From the NCBI GenBank assembly GCA_946800325.1, contig CAMPEJ010000002.1, positions 372,001 to 436,000 on the forward strand: a stretch of DNA of 64,000 bases, given 5' to 3'. The translations under genes and the position numbers were made by a program. Positions within the stretch are counted from its first letter, which is position 1; each line of letters opens with the position of its first letter. Shown here in pieces: positions 26,101-38,280 of this stretch. The notes beneath the pieces are model-generated. The model worked only from the letters and a program-made list of their open reading frames with translations. It was not told the origin of the DNA and did no database searches. The stretch comes from Luzula sylvatica (taxonomy: Eukaryota > Streptophyta > Magnoliopsida > Poales > Juncaceae).

Positions 26101-27441
26101 GTAAAAGATACGATTCAAATGATCTCAAAATACGTTATTTGAACTCCCCAAAGCATAAACAGATTGTTTTGAATCGAAAAACAAACTTTCTTAGTGTTTA
26201 AAATTTTGGTGAAATGTTATGTAGTAAAAGATACTATTCAAATGATCTCAAAATACGTTATTTGAACTCCCCAAAGCATAAACAGATTGTTTTGAATCGA
26301 AAAACAAACTTTCTTAGTGTTTGTAAATTTTGGTGAAATGTTATGTGGTAAAAGATACGATTCGAATGATCTAAAAATATGTTATTTGAACTCCCCAAAG
26401 CATAAACAAATTGTTTTGAATCGAAAAACAAACTTTCTTAGTGTTTGTAAATTTTGGTGAAATGTTATGTAGTAAAAGATACGATTCAAATGATCTCAAA
26501 ATAAGTTATTTGAACTCCCCAAAGCATAAACAGATTGTTTTGAATCGAAAAACAAACTTTCATAGTGTTTGTAAATTTGGGTGAAATGTTATGTGGTAAA
26601 AGATACGATTCAAATGATCTCAAAATACGTTATTTGAACTCCCCAAAGCATAAACAAATTGTTTTGAATCGAAAAACAAACTTTCTTAGTGTTTGTAAAT
26701 TTTGGTAAAATGTTATATGTGGTAAAATATACGATTCAAATGATCTCAAAATACGTTATTTGAATTCTCCAAAGCATAAACAGATTGTTTTGAATCGAAA
26801 AACAAACTTTCTTAGTGTTTGTAAATTTTGGTAAAATGTTATGTGGTAAAATATCCGATTCAAATGATCTCAAAATACGTTATTTGAATTCCCCAAAGCA
26901 TAAACAGATTGTTTTGAATCGAAAAACAAACTTTCTTAGTGTTTGTAAATTTTGGTGAAATGTTATGTGGTAAAAGATACGATTCAAATGATCTCAAAAT
27001 ACGTTATTTGAACTCCCCAAAGCATAAACAGATTGTTTTGAATCGAAAAACAAACTTTCGTAGTGTTTGTAAATTTGGTGAAATGTTATGTGGTACAAGA
27101 TACGATTCAAATGATCTCAAAATACGTCATTTGAACTCCCCAAAGCATAAACAAATTGTTTTGAATCGAAAAACAAACTTTCTTAGTGTTTGTAAATTTT
27201 GGTAAAATGTTATGTGGTAAAAGATACGATTCAAATGATCTCAAAATACGTTATTTGAACTCCCCAAAGCATAAACAGATTGTTTTGAATCGAAAAACAA
27301 ACTGTCTTAGTGTTTGTAAATTTTGGTGAAATGTTATCTGGAAAAAGATACGATTCAAATTATCTCAAAATACGTTATTTGAACTCCCCAAAGCATAAAC
27401 AAATTGTTTTGAATCGAAAAACAAATTTTCTTAGTGTTTGT
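23187..27441 (+). repeat. 34-mer HOR, copy 2 (4,255 bp)
   Basis: This directly follows copy 1 with the same internal layout (21-mer 23187-25829, 13-mer 25830-27441) and exactly the same length. Private bases include TTAGAGTTTG near 25075, TTGTATTG near 25175, ACATCATTTG near 25512 and ATACTATTC near 26232. By eye I count about nine differences between the two copies, roughly 0.2%, so the duplication is recent relative to the variation between monomers. Confidence 0.9.
23739..23790 (+). repeat. Long monomer, CATT type, copy 9
   Basis: It lies exactly one 34-mer (4,255 bp) after copy 8. Confidence 0.9.
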
Positions 27442-29420
27442 GAATTTCGGTGAAATGTTATGTGGTAAAAGATACGATTCGAATGATCTCAAAATACGTT
27501 ATTTGAACTCCCCAAAGCATAAACAGATTGTTTTGAATAGAAAAACAAACTTTCTTAGTGTTTGTAAATTTTAGTGAAATGTTATCTGGAAAAAGATACG
27601 ATTCAAATGATCTCAAAATACGTTATTTGAACTCCCCAAAGCATAAACAAATTGTTTTGAATCGAAAAACAAGCTTTCTTAGTGTTTGTAAATTTTGGTG
27701 AAATGTTATGTGGTAAAAGATACGATTCAAATGATCTCAAAATACGTTATTTGAACTCCCCAAAGCATAAACAGATTGTTTTGAATAGAAAAACAAACTT
27801 TCTTAGTGTTTGTAAATTTTGGTGAAATGTTATGTGGTAAAAGATACGATTCAAATGATCTCAAAATACGTTATTTGAACTCCCCAAAGCATAAACAGAT
27901 TGTTTTGAATCGAAAAACAAACTTTCTTTGTGTTTGTAAATTTTGGTGAAATGTTATGTGGTAAAAGATACGATTCGAATGATCTAAAAATATGTTATTT
28001 GAACTCCCCAAAGCATAAACAAATTGTTTTGAATCGAAAAACAAACTTTCGTAGTGTTTGTAAATTTTGGTGAAATGTTATGTAGTAAAAGATACGATTC
28101 CAATGATCTCAAAATACGTTATTTGAACTCCCCAAATCATAAACAGATTGTTTTGAATCGAAAAACAAACTTTCTTAGTGTTTGTAAATTTTGGTGAAAT
28201 GTTATGTGGTAAAAGATACGATTCAAATGATCTCAAAATACGATTCAAATCATTCAAATGATCTCAAAATACGATTCAAATGATTCAAATGATCCCAAAG
28301 CATAAACAGATTATTTTGAATCGAAAAACAAACTGTCTTAGTGTTTGTAAATTTTGGTGAAATGTTATCTGGAAAAAGATACGATTCCAATGATCTCAAA
28401 ATACGTTATTTGAACTCCCCAAAGCATAAACAAATTGTTTTGAATCGAAAAACAAACTTTCTTAGTGTTTGTAAATTTTGGTGAAATGTTATGTGGTAAA
28501 AGATACGATTCAAATGATCTCAAAATACGTTATTTGAACTCCCCAAAGCATAAACAGATTGTTTTGAATAGAAAAACAAACTTTCTTAGTGTTTGTAAAT
28601 TTTGGTGAAATGTTATGTGGTAAAAGATACGATTCAAATGATCTCAAAATACGTTATTTGAACTCCCCAAAGCATAAACAAATTGTTTTGAATCGAAAAA
28701 AAAACTTTCTTACTGTTTGTAAATTTTGGTGAAATGTTATGTGGTAAAAGATACGATTCAAATGATCTCAAAATACGTTATTTGAACTCCCCAAAGCATA
28801 AACAAATTGTTTTGAATCGAAAAACAAACTTTCTTAGTGTTTGTAAATTTTGGTGAAATGTTATGTGGTAAAAGATACGATTCGAATGATCTAAAAATAT
28901 GTTATTTGAACTCCCCAAAGCATAAACAAATTGTTTTGAATCGAAAAACAAACTTTCGTAGTGTTTGTAAATTTTGGTGAAATGTTATGTAGTAAAAGAT
29001 ACGATTCCAATGATCTCAAAATACGTTATTTGAACTCCCCAAAGCATAAACAAATTGTTTTGAATCGAAAAACAAACTTTCTTAGTGTTTGTAAATTTTG
29101 GTAAAATGTTATGTGGTAAAAGATACGATTCAAATGATCTCAAAATACGTTATTTGAACTACCCAAAGCATAAACAGATTGTTTTGAATCGAAAAACAAA
29201 CTTTCTTAGTGTTTGTAAATTTTGGTGAAATGTTATGTGGTAAAAGATACGATTCAAATGATCTCAAAATACGTTATTTGAACTCCCCAAAGCATAAACA
29301 GATTGTTTTGAATCGAAAAACAAACTTTCTTAGTGTTTAAAATTTTGGTGAAATGTTATGTAGTAAAAGATACGATTCAAATGATCTCAAAATACGTTAT
29401 TTGAACTCCCCAAAGCATAA
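26939..29420 (+). repeat. Dispersed copy of the 10.2-13.7 kb block (offset 16,726 bp)
   Basis: Rare variants seen in 10.2-13.0 kb but not in the intervening HORs return here: the AAGCTT site (10945 and 27671), TTAGTGAAAT in the ATCTGG monomer (10845 and 27571), CTTTGTGTTTG, and an A-run CGAAAAAAAAAC (near 13000 and 28695). The offset is 16,726 bp up to the long monomer at 28242. After that it is 15,695 bp, as the extra 8-mer (1,031 bp) of the left copy is absent. Confidence 0.8.
28242..28293 (+). repeat. Long monomer, CATT type, copy 10 (last of this type)
   Basis: It lies 4,503 bp (36 monomers) after copy 9. The next monomer reads GATTATTTTG instead of GATTGTTTTG. There is no further CATT-type copy in the window. 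Confidence 0.9.
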
Positions 29421-30099
29421 ACAAATTGTTTTGAATCGAAAAACAAACTTTCTTAGTGTTTGTAAATTTTGGTGAAATGTTATGTGGTAAAAGATACGAT
29501 TCAAATGATCTCAAAATACGTCATTTGAACTCCCCAAAGCATAAACAGATTGTTTTGAATCGAAAAACAAACTTTCGTATTGTTTGTAAATTTTGGTGAA
29601 ATGTTATGTGGTAAAAGATACGATTCAAATGATCTCAAAATATGTTATTTGAACTACCCAAAGCATAAACAGATTGTTTTGAATAGAAAAACAAACTTTC
29701 TTAGTGTTTGTAAATTTTGGTGAAATGTTATGTGGTAAAAGATACGATTCGAATGATCTAAAAATATGTTATTTGAACTCCCCAAAGCATAAACAAATTG
29801 TTTTGAATCGAAAAACAAACTTTCTTAGTGTTTGTAAATTTTGGAGAAATGTTATGTGGTAAAAGATACGATTCAAATGATCTCAAAATACGTTATTTGA
29901 ACTCCCCAAAGCATAAACAAATTGTTTTGAATCGAAAAACAAACTTTCTTAGTGTTTGTAAATTTTGGTAAAATGTTATATGTGGTAAAATATACGATTC
30001 AAATGATCTCAAAATACGTTATTTGAATTCTCCAAAGCATAAACAGATTGTTTTGAATCGAAAAACAAACTTTCTTAGTGTTTGTTAATTTTGGTGAAA

Positions 30100-33000
30100 T
30101 GTTATGTGGTAAAAGATACGATTCAAATGATCTCAAAATACGTTATTTGAACTCCCTAAAGCATAAACAGATTGTTTTGAATCGAAAAACAAACTTTCGT
30201 AGTGTTTGTAAATTTTGGTGAAATGTTATGTGGTACAAGATACGATTCAAATGATCTCAAAATACGTCATTTGAACTCCCCAAAGCATAAACAAATTGTT
30301 TTGAATCGAAAAACAAACTTTCTTAGTGTTTGTAAATTTTGGTAAAATGTTATGTGGTAAAAGATACGATTCAAATGATCTCAAAATACGTTATTTGAAC
30401 TCCCCAAAGCATAAACAGATTGTTTTGAATAGAAAAACAAACTTTCTTAGTGTTTGTAAATTTTGGTGAAATGTTATGTGGTAAAAGATACGATTCGAAT
30501 GATCTAAAAATATGTTATTTGAACTCCCCAAAGCATAAACAAATTGTTTTGAATCGAAAAACAAACTTTCTTAGTGTTTGTAAATTTTGGTGAAATGTTA
30601 TGTGGTAAAAGATACGATTCAAATGATCTCAAAATACGTTATTTGAACTCCCCAAAGCATAAACAGATTGTTTTGAATAGAAAAACAAACTTTCTTAGTG
30701 TTTGTAAATTTTGGTGAAATGTTATGTGGTAAAAGATACGATTCGAATGATCTAAAAATATGTTATTTGAACTCCCCAAAGCATAAACAAATTGTTTTGA
30801 ATCGAAAAACAAACTTTCCTAGTGTTTAAAATTTTGGTGAAATGTTATGTAGTAAAAGATACGATTCAAATGATCTCAAAATACGTTATTTGAACTCCCC
30901 AAAGCATAAACAGATTGTTTTGAATCGAAAAACAAACTTTCTTAGTGTTTGTAAATTTTGGTGAAATGTTATGTGGTAAAAGATACGATTCAAATGATCT
31001 CAAAATACGTTATTTGAACTCCCCAAAGCATAAACAGATTGTTTTGAATAGAAAAACAAACTTTCTTAGTGTTTGTAAATTTTGGTGAAATGTTATGTGG
31101 TAAAAGATACGATTCAAATGATCTCAAAATACGTTATTTGAACTACCCAAAGCATAAACAGATTGTTTTGAATAGAAAAACAAACTTTCTTAGTGTTTGT
31201 AAATTTTGGTGAAATGTTATGTGGTAAAAGATACGATTCAAATGATCTCAAAATACGTTATTTGAACTCCCCAAAGCATAAACAGATTGTTTTGAATCGC
31301 AAAACAAACTTTCTTAGTGTTTGTAAATTTTGGTGAAATGTTATGTGGTAAAAGATACGATTCGAATGATCTAAAAATATGTTATTTGAACTCCCCAAAG
31401 CATAAACAAATTGTTTTGAATCGAAAAACAAACTTTCTTAGTGTTTGTAAATTTTGGTAAAATGTTATGTGGTAAAAGATACGATTCAAATGATCTCAAA
31501 ATACGTTATTTGAACTACCCAAAGCATAAACAGATTGTTTTGAATCGAAACACAAACTTTCTTAGTGTTTGTAAATTTTGGTAAAATGTTATGTGGTAAA
31601 AGATACGATTCAAATGATCTCAAAATACGTTATTTGAACTACCCAAAGCATAAACAGATTGTTTTGAATCGAAAAACAAACTTTCTTAGTGTTTGTAAAT
31701 TTTGGTGAAATGTTATGTGGTAAAAGATACGATTCAAATGATCTCAAAATACGTTATTTGAACTCCCCAAAGCATAAACAGATTGTTTTGAATCGAAAAA
31801 GAAACTTTCTTAGTGTTTAAAATTTTGGTGAAATGTTATGTAGTAAAAGATACGATTCAAATGATCTCAAAATACGTTATTTGAACTCCCCAAAGCATAA
31901 ACAGATTGTTTTGAATCGAAACACAAACTTTCTTAGTGTTTGTAAATTTTGGTAAAATGTTATGTGGTAAAAGATACGATTCAAATGATCTCAAAATACG
32001 TTATTTGAACTACCCAAAGCATAAACAGATTGTTTTGAATCGAAAAACAAACTTTCTTAGTGTTTGTAAATTTTGGTGAAATGTTATGTGGTAAAAGATA
32101 CGATTCGAATGATCTAAAAATATGTTATTTGAACTCCCCAAAGCATAAACAAATTGTTTTGAATCGAAAAACAAACTTTCTTAGTGTTTGTAAATTTTGG
32201 TGAAATGTTATGTAGTAAAAGATACGATTCAAATGATCTCAAAATACGTTATTTGAACTCCCCAAAGCATAAACAGATTGTTTTGAATCGAAAAACAAAC
32301 TTTCTTAGTGTTTAAAATTTTGGTGAAATGTTATGTAGTAAAAGATACGATTCAAATGATCTCAAAATACGTTATTTGAACTCCCCAAAGCATAAACAGA
32401 TTGTTTTGAATCGAAAAACAAACTTTCTTAGTGTTTGTAAATTTTGGTGAAATGTTATGTGGTAAAAGATACGATTCGAATGATCTAAAAATATGTTATT
32501 TGAACTCCCCAAAGCATAAACAAATTGTTTTGAATCGAAAAACAAACTTTCTTAGTGTTTGTAAATTTTGGTGAAATGTTATGTAGTAAAAGATACGATT
32601 CAAATGATCTCAAAATACGTTATTTGAACTCCCCAAAGCATAAACAGATTGTTTTGAATCGAAAAACAAACTTTCTTAGTGTTTAAAATTTTGGTGAAAT
32701 GTTATGTAGTAAAAGATACGATTCAAATGATCTCAAAATACGTTATTTGAACTCCCCAAAGCATAAACAGATTGTTTTGAATCGAAAAACAAACTTTCTT
32801 AGTGTTTGTAAATTTTGGTGAAATGTTATGTGGTAAAAGATACGATTCAAATGATCTCAAAATACGTTATTTGAACTCCCCAAAACATAAACAGATTGTT
32901 TTGAATAGAAAAACAAACTTTCTTAGTGTTTGTAAATTTTGGTGAAATGTTATGTGGTAAAAGATACGATTCAAATGATCTCAAAATACGTTATTTGAAC

Positions 33001-36000
33001 TACCCAAAGCATAAACAGATTGTTTTGAATAGAAAAACAAACTTTCTTAGTGTTTGTAAATTTTGGTGAAATGTTATGTGGTAAAAGATACGATTCAAAT
33101 GATCTCAAAATACGTTATTTGAACTCCCCAAAGCATAAACAGATTGTTTTGAATCGAAAAACAAACTTTCTTAGTGTTTGTAAATTTTGGTGAAATGTTA
33201 TGTGGTAAAAGATACGATTCGAATGATCTAAAAATATGTTATTTGAACTCCCCAAAGCATAAACAAATTGTTTTGAATCGAAAAACAAACTTTCTTAGTG
33301 TTTGTAAATTTTGGTAAAATGTTATGTGGTAAAAGATACGATTCAAATGATCTCAAAATACGTTATTTGAACTACCCAAAGCATAAACAGATTGTTTTGA
33401 ATCGAAACACAAACTTTCTTAGTGTTTGTAAATTTTGGTGAAATGTTATGTAGTAAAAGATACGATTCCAATGATCTCAAAATACGTTATTTGAACTCCC
33501 CAAAGCATAAACAAATTGTTTTGAATCGAAAAACAAACTTTCTTAGTGTTTGTAAATTTTGGTAAAATGTTATGTGGTAAAAGATACGATTCAAATGATC
33601 TCAAAATACGTTATTTGAACTACCCAAAGCATAAACAGATTGTTTTGAATCGAAAAACAAACTTTCTTAGTGTTTGTAAATTTTGGTGAAATGTTATGTG
33701 GTAAAAGATACGATTCAAATGATCTCAAAATACGTTATTTGAACTCCCCAAAGCATAAAACAGATTGTTTTGAATCGAAAAACAAACTTTCTTAGTGTTT
33801 AAAATTTTGGTGAAATGTTATGTAGTAAAAGATACGATTCAAATGATCTCAAAATACGTTATTTGAACTCCCCAAAGCATAAACAGATTGTTTTGAATCG
33901 AAAAACAAACTTTCTTAGTGTTTGTAAATTTTGGTGAAATGTTATGTGGTAAAAGATACGATTCAAATGATCTCAAAATACGTTATTTGAACTCCCCAAA
34001 GCATAAACAGATTGTTTTGAATCGAAAAACAAACTTTCTTAGTGTTTAAAATTTTGGTGAAATGTTATGTAGTAAAAGATACGATTCAAATGATCTCAAA
34101 ATACGTTATTTGAACTCCCCAAAGCATAAACAGATTGTTTTGAATCGAAAAACAAACTTTCTTAGTGTTTGTAAATTTTGGTGAAATGTTATGTAGTAAA
34201 AGATACGATTCAAATGATCTCAAAATACGTTATTTGAACTCCCCAAAGCATAAACAGATTGTTTTGAATCGAAAAACAAACTTTCTTAGTGTTTGTAAAT
34301 TTTGGTGAAATGTTATGTGGTAAAAGATACGATTCAAATGATCTCAAAATACGTTATTTGAACTCCCCAAAGCATAAACAGATTGTTTTGAATCGAAAAA
34401 CAAACTTTCTTTGTGTTTGTAAATTTTGGTGAAATGTTATGTGGTAAAAGATACGATTCGAATGATCTAAAAATATGTTATTTGAACTCCCCAAAGCATA
34501 AACAAATTGTTTTGAATCGAAAAACAAACTTTCGTAGTGTTTGTAAATTTTGGTGAAATGTTATGTAGTAAAAGATACGATTCCAATGATCTCAAAATAC
34601 GTTATTTGAACTCCCCAAAGCATAAACAAATTGTTTTGAATCGAAAAACAAACTTTCTTAGTGTTTGTAAATTTTGGTAAAATGTTATGTGGTAAAAGAT
34701 ACGATTCAAATGATCTCAAAATACGTTATTTAAACTACCCAAAGCATAAACAGATTGTTTTGAATCGAAAAACAAACTTTCTTAGTGTTTGTAAATTTTG
34801 GTGAAATGTTATGTGGTAAAAGATACGATTCAAATGATCTCAAAATACGTTATTTGAACTCCCCAAAGCATAAACAGATTGTTTTGAATCGAAAAACAAA
34901 CTTTCTTAGTGTTTAAAATTTTGGTGAAATGTTATGTAGTAAAAGATACGATTCAAATGATCTCAAAATACGTTATTTGAACTCCCCAAAGCATAAACAG
35001 ATTGTTTTGAATCGAAAAACAAACTTTCTTAGTGTTTGTAAATTTTGGTGAAATGTTATGTGGTAAAAGATACGATTCGAATGATCTAAAAATATGTTAT
35101 TTGAACTCCCCAAAGCATAAACAAATTGTTTTGAATCGAAAAACAAACTTTCTTAGTGTTTGTAAATTTTGGTGAAATGTTATGTAGTAAAAGATACGAT
35201 TCAAATGATCTCAAAATACGTTATTTGAACTCCCCAAAGCATAAACAGATTGTTTTGAATCGAAAAACAAACTTTCTTAGTGTTTAAAATTTTGGTGAAA
35301 TGTTATGTAGTAAAAGATACGATTCAAATGATCTCAAAATACGTTATTTGAACTCCCCAAAGCATAAACATATTGTTTTGAATCGAAAAACAAACTTTCT
35401 TAGTGTTTGTAAATTTTGGTGAAATGTTATGTGGTAAAAGATACGATTCAAATGATCTCAAAATACGTTATTTGAACTCCCCAAAGCATAAACAGATTGT
35501 TTTGAATCGAAAAACAAACTTTCTTTGTGTTTGTAAATTTTGGTGAAATGTTATGTGGTAAAAGATACGATTCGAATGATCTAAAAATATGTTATTTGAA
35601 CTCCCCAAAGCATAAACAAATTGTTTTGAATCGAAAAACAAACTTTCGTAGTGTTTGTAAATTTTGGTGAAATGTTATGTAGTAAAAGATACGATTCCAA
35701 TGATCTCAAAATACGTTATTTGAACTCCCCAAAGCATAAACAAATTGTTTTGAATCGAAAAACAAACTTTCTTAGTGTTTGTAAATTTTGGTAAAATGTT
35801 ATGTGGTAAAAGATACGATTCAAATGATCTCAAAATACGTTATTTGAACTACCCAAAGCATAAACAGATTGTTTTGAATCGAAAAACAAACTTTCTTAGT
35901 GTTTGTAAATTTTGGTGAAATGTTATGTGGTAAAAGATACGATTCAAATGATCTCAAAATACGTTATTTGAACTACCCAAAGCATAAACAGATTGTTTTG

Positions 36001-38280
36001 AATCGAAAAACAAACTTTCTTAGTGTTTGTAAATTTTGGTGAAATGTTATGTGGTAAAAGATACGATTCAAATGATCTCAAAATACGTTATTTGAACTCC
36101 CCAAAGCATAAACAGATTGTTTTGAATCGAAAAACAAACTTTCTTAGTGTTTAAAATTTTGGTGAAATGTTATGTAGTAAAAGATACGATTCAAATGATC
36201 TCAAAATACGTTATTTGAACTCCCCAAAGCATAAACAAATTGTTTTGAATCGAAAAACAAACTTTCTTAGGGTTTGTAAATTTTGGTGAAATGTTATGTA
36301 GTAAAAGATACGATTCAAATGATCTCAAAATACGTTATTTGAACTCCCCAAAGCATAAACAGATTGTTTTGAATCGAAAAACAAACTTTCTTAGTGTTTG
36401 TAAATTTGGGTGAAATGTTATGTGGTAAAAGATACGATTCAAATGATCTCAAAATACGTTATTTGAACTCCCCAAAGCATAAACAAATTGTTTTGAATCG
36501 AAAAACAAACTTTCTTAGTGTTTGTAAATTTTGGTAAAATTTATATGTGGTAAAATATACGATTCAAATGATCTCAAAATACGTTATTTGAATTCTCCAA
36601 AGCATAAACAGATTGTTTTGAATCGAAAAACAAACTTTCTTAGTGTTTGTAAATTTTGGTGAAATGTTATGTGGTAAAAGATACGATTCAAATGATCTCA
36701 AAATATGTTATTTGAACTCCCCAAAGCATAAACAGATTGTTTTGAATCGAAAAACAAACTTTCGTAGTGTTTGTAAATTTTGGTGAAATGTTATGTGGTA
36801 CAAGATACGATTCAAATGATCTCAAAATACGTCATTTGAACTCCCCAAAGCATAAACAAATTGTTTTGAATCGAAAAACAAACTTTCTTAGTGTTTATAA
36901 ATTTTGGTAAAATGTTATGTGGTAAAAGATACGATTCAAATGATCTCAAAATATGTTATTTGAACTACCCAAAGCATAAACAGATTGTTTTGAATAGAAA
37001 AACAAACTTTCTTAGTGTTTGTAAATTTTGGTGAAATGTTATGTGGTAAAAGATACGATTCAAATGATCTCAAAATACGTTATTTGAACTCCCCAAAGCA
37101 TAAACAAATTGTTTTGAATCGAAAAACAAACTTTCTTAGTGTTTGTAAATTTTGGTAAAATGTTATGTGGTAAAAGATACGATTCAAATGATCTCAAAAT
37201 ACGTTATTTGAACTACCCAAAGCATAAACAGATTGTTTTGAATCGAAACACAAACTTTCTTAGTGTTTGTAAATTTTGGTGAAATGTTATGTAGTAAAAG
37301 ATACGATTCCAATGATCTCAAAATACGTTATTTGAACTCCCCAAAGCATAAACAAATTGTTTTGAATCGAAAAACAAACTTTCTTAGTGTTTGTAAATTT
37401 TGGTAAAATGTTATGTGGTAAAAGATACGATTCAAATGATCTCAAAATACGTTATTTGAACTACCCAAAGCATAAACAGATTGTTTTGAATCGAAAAACA
37501 AACTTTCTTAGTGTTTGTAAATTTTGGTGAAATGTTATGTGGTAAAAGATACGATTCAAATGATCTCAAAATACGTTATTTGAACTCCCCAAAGCATAAA
37601 CAGATTGTTTTGAATCGAAAAACAAACTTTCTTAGTGTTTAAAATTTTGGTGAAATGTTATGTAGTAAAAGATACGATTCAAATGATCTCAAAATACGTT
37701 ATTTGAACTCCCCAAAGCATAAACAGATTGTTTTGAATCGAAAAACAAACTTTCTTAGTGTTTGTAAATTTTGGTGAAATGTTATGTGGTAAAAGATACG
37801 ATTCGAATGATCTAAAAATATGTTATTTGAACTCCCCAAAGCATAAACAAATTGTTTTGAATCGAAAAACAAACTTTCTTAGTGTTTGTAAATTTTGGTG
37901 AAATGTTATGTAGTAAAAGATACGATTCAAATGATCTCAAAATACGTTATTTGAACTCCCCAAAGCATAAACAGATTGTTTTGAATCGAAAAACAAATTT
38001 TCTTAGTGTTTAAAATTTTGGTGAAATGTTATGTAGTAAAAGATACGATTCAAATGATCTCAAAATACGTTATTTGAACTCCCCAAAGCATAAACAGATT
38101 GTTTTGAATCGAAAAACAAACTTTCTTAGTGTTTGTAAATTTTGGTGAAATGTTATGTGGTACAAGATACGATTCAAATGATCTCAAAATACGTTATTTG
38201 AACTCCCCAAAGCATAAACAAATTGTTTTGAATCGAAAAACAAACTTTCTTAGTGTTTGTAAATTTTGGTAAAATGTTAT
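30100..38280 (+). repeat. Domain B left: irregular monomer order, short-step duplications
   Basis: No long HOR register is visible here. The stretch is 124-bp monomers with short repeated cassettes: a 3-mer (371 bp) between the TTTAAAATTTT monomers at 32310 and 32681, a 2-mer (247 bp) at 33797 and 34044, and a 9-mer (1,114 bp) between the CTTTGTGTTTG monomers at 34411 and 35525. There are no long monomers. A single A is inserted near 33757 (CATAAAACAG). The first +1 bp TTTATATG monomer of the window is at 36539. No gene or other element was seen. Confidence 0.75.
36539..36549 (+). repeat. +1 bp monomer variant (ATTTATATGT), eight copies
   Basis: This looks like the +2 bp variant with one G lost. 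It keeps the same linked AAAATATACG and the following TGAATTCTCC start with its EcoRI site. The other copies begin at 44461, 47931, 51400, 55273, 58651, 60045 and 60914. It replaces the +2 bp form entirely after 30 kb. Confidence 0.87.

Larger units (their letters stand above)
1..30100 (+). repeat. Array domain A: HOR family marked by GAATTTCGG, CATT-type long monomers and +2 bp monomers
   Basis: Markers found only in this part are GAATTTCGG monomers at 311, 2293, 7329, 10716, 15878, 18932, 21575, 23187, 25830 and 27442; 163-bp monomers with the CATT centre; and GTTATATGTGG monomers at 5980, 9986, 15023, 17791, 20845, 22457, 25100, 26712 and 29975. Spacings between successive GAATTTCGG markers correspond to 16, 40, 27, 41, 24, 21, 13, 21 and 13 monomers once indels are counted. 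The right edge is approximate and set by the last marker. Confidence 0.85.
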
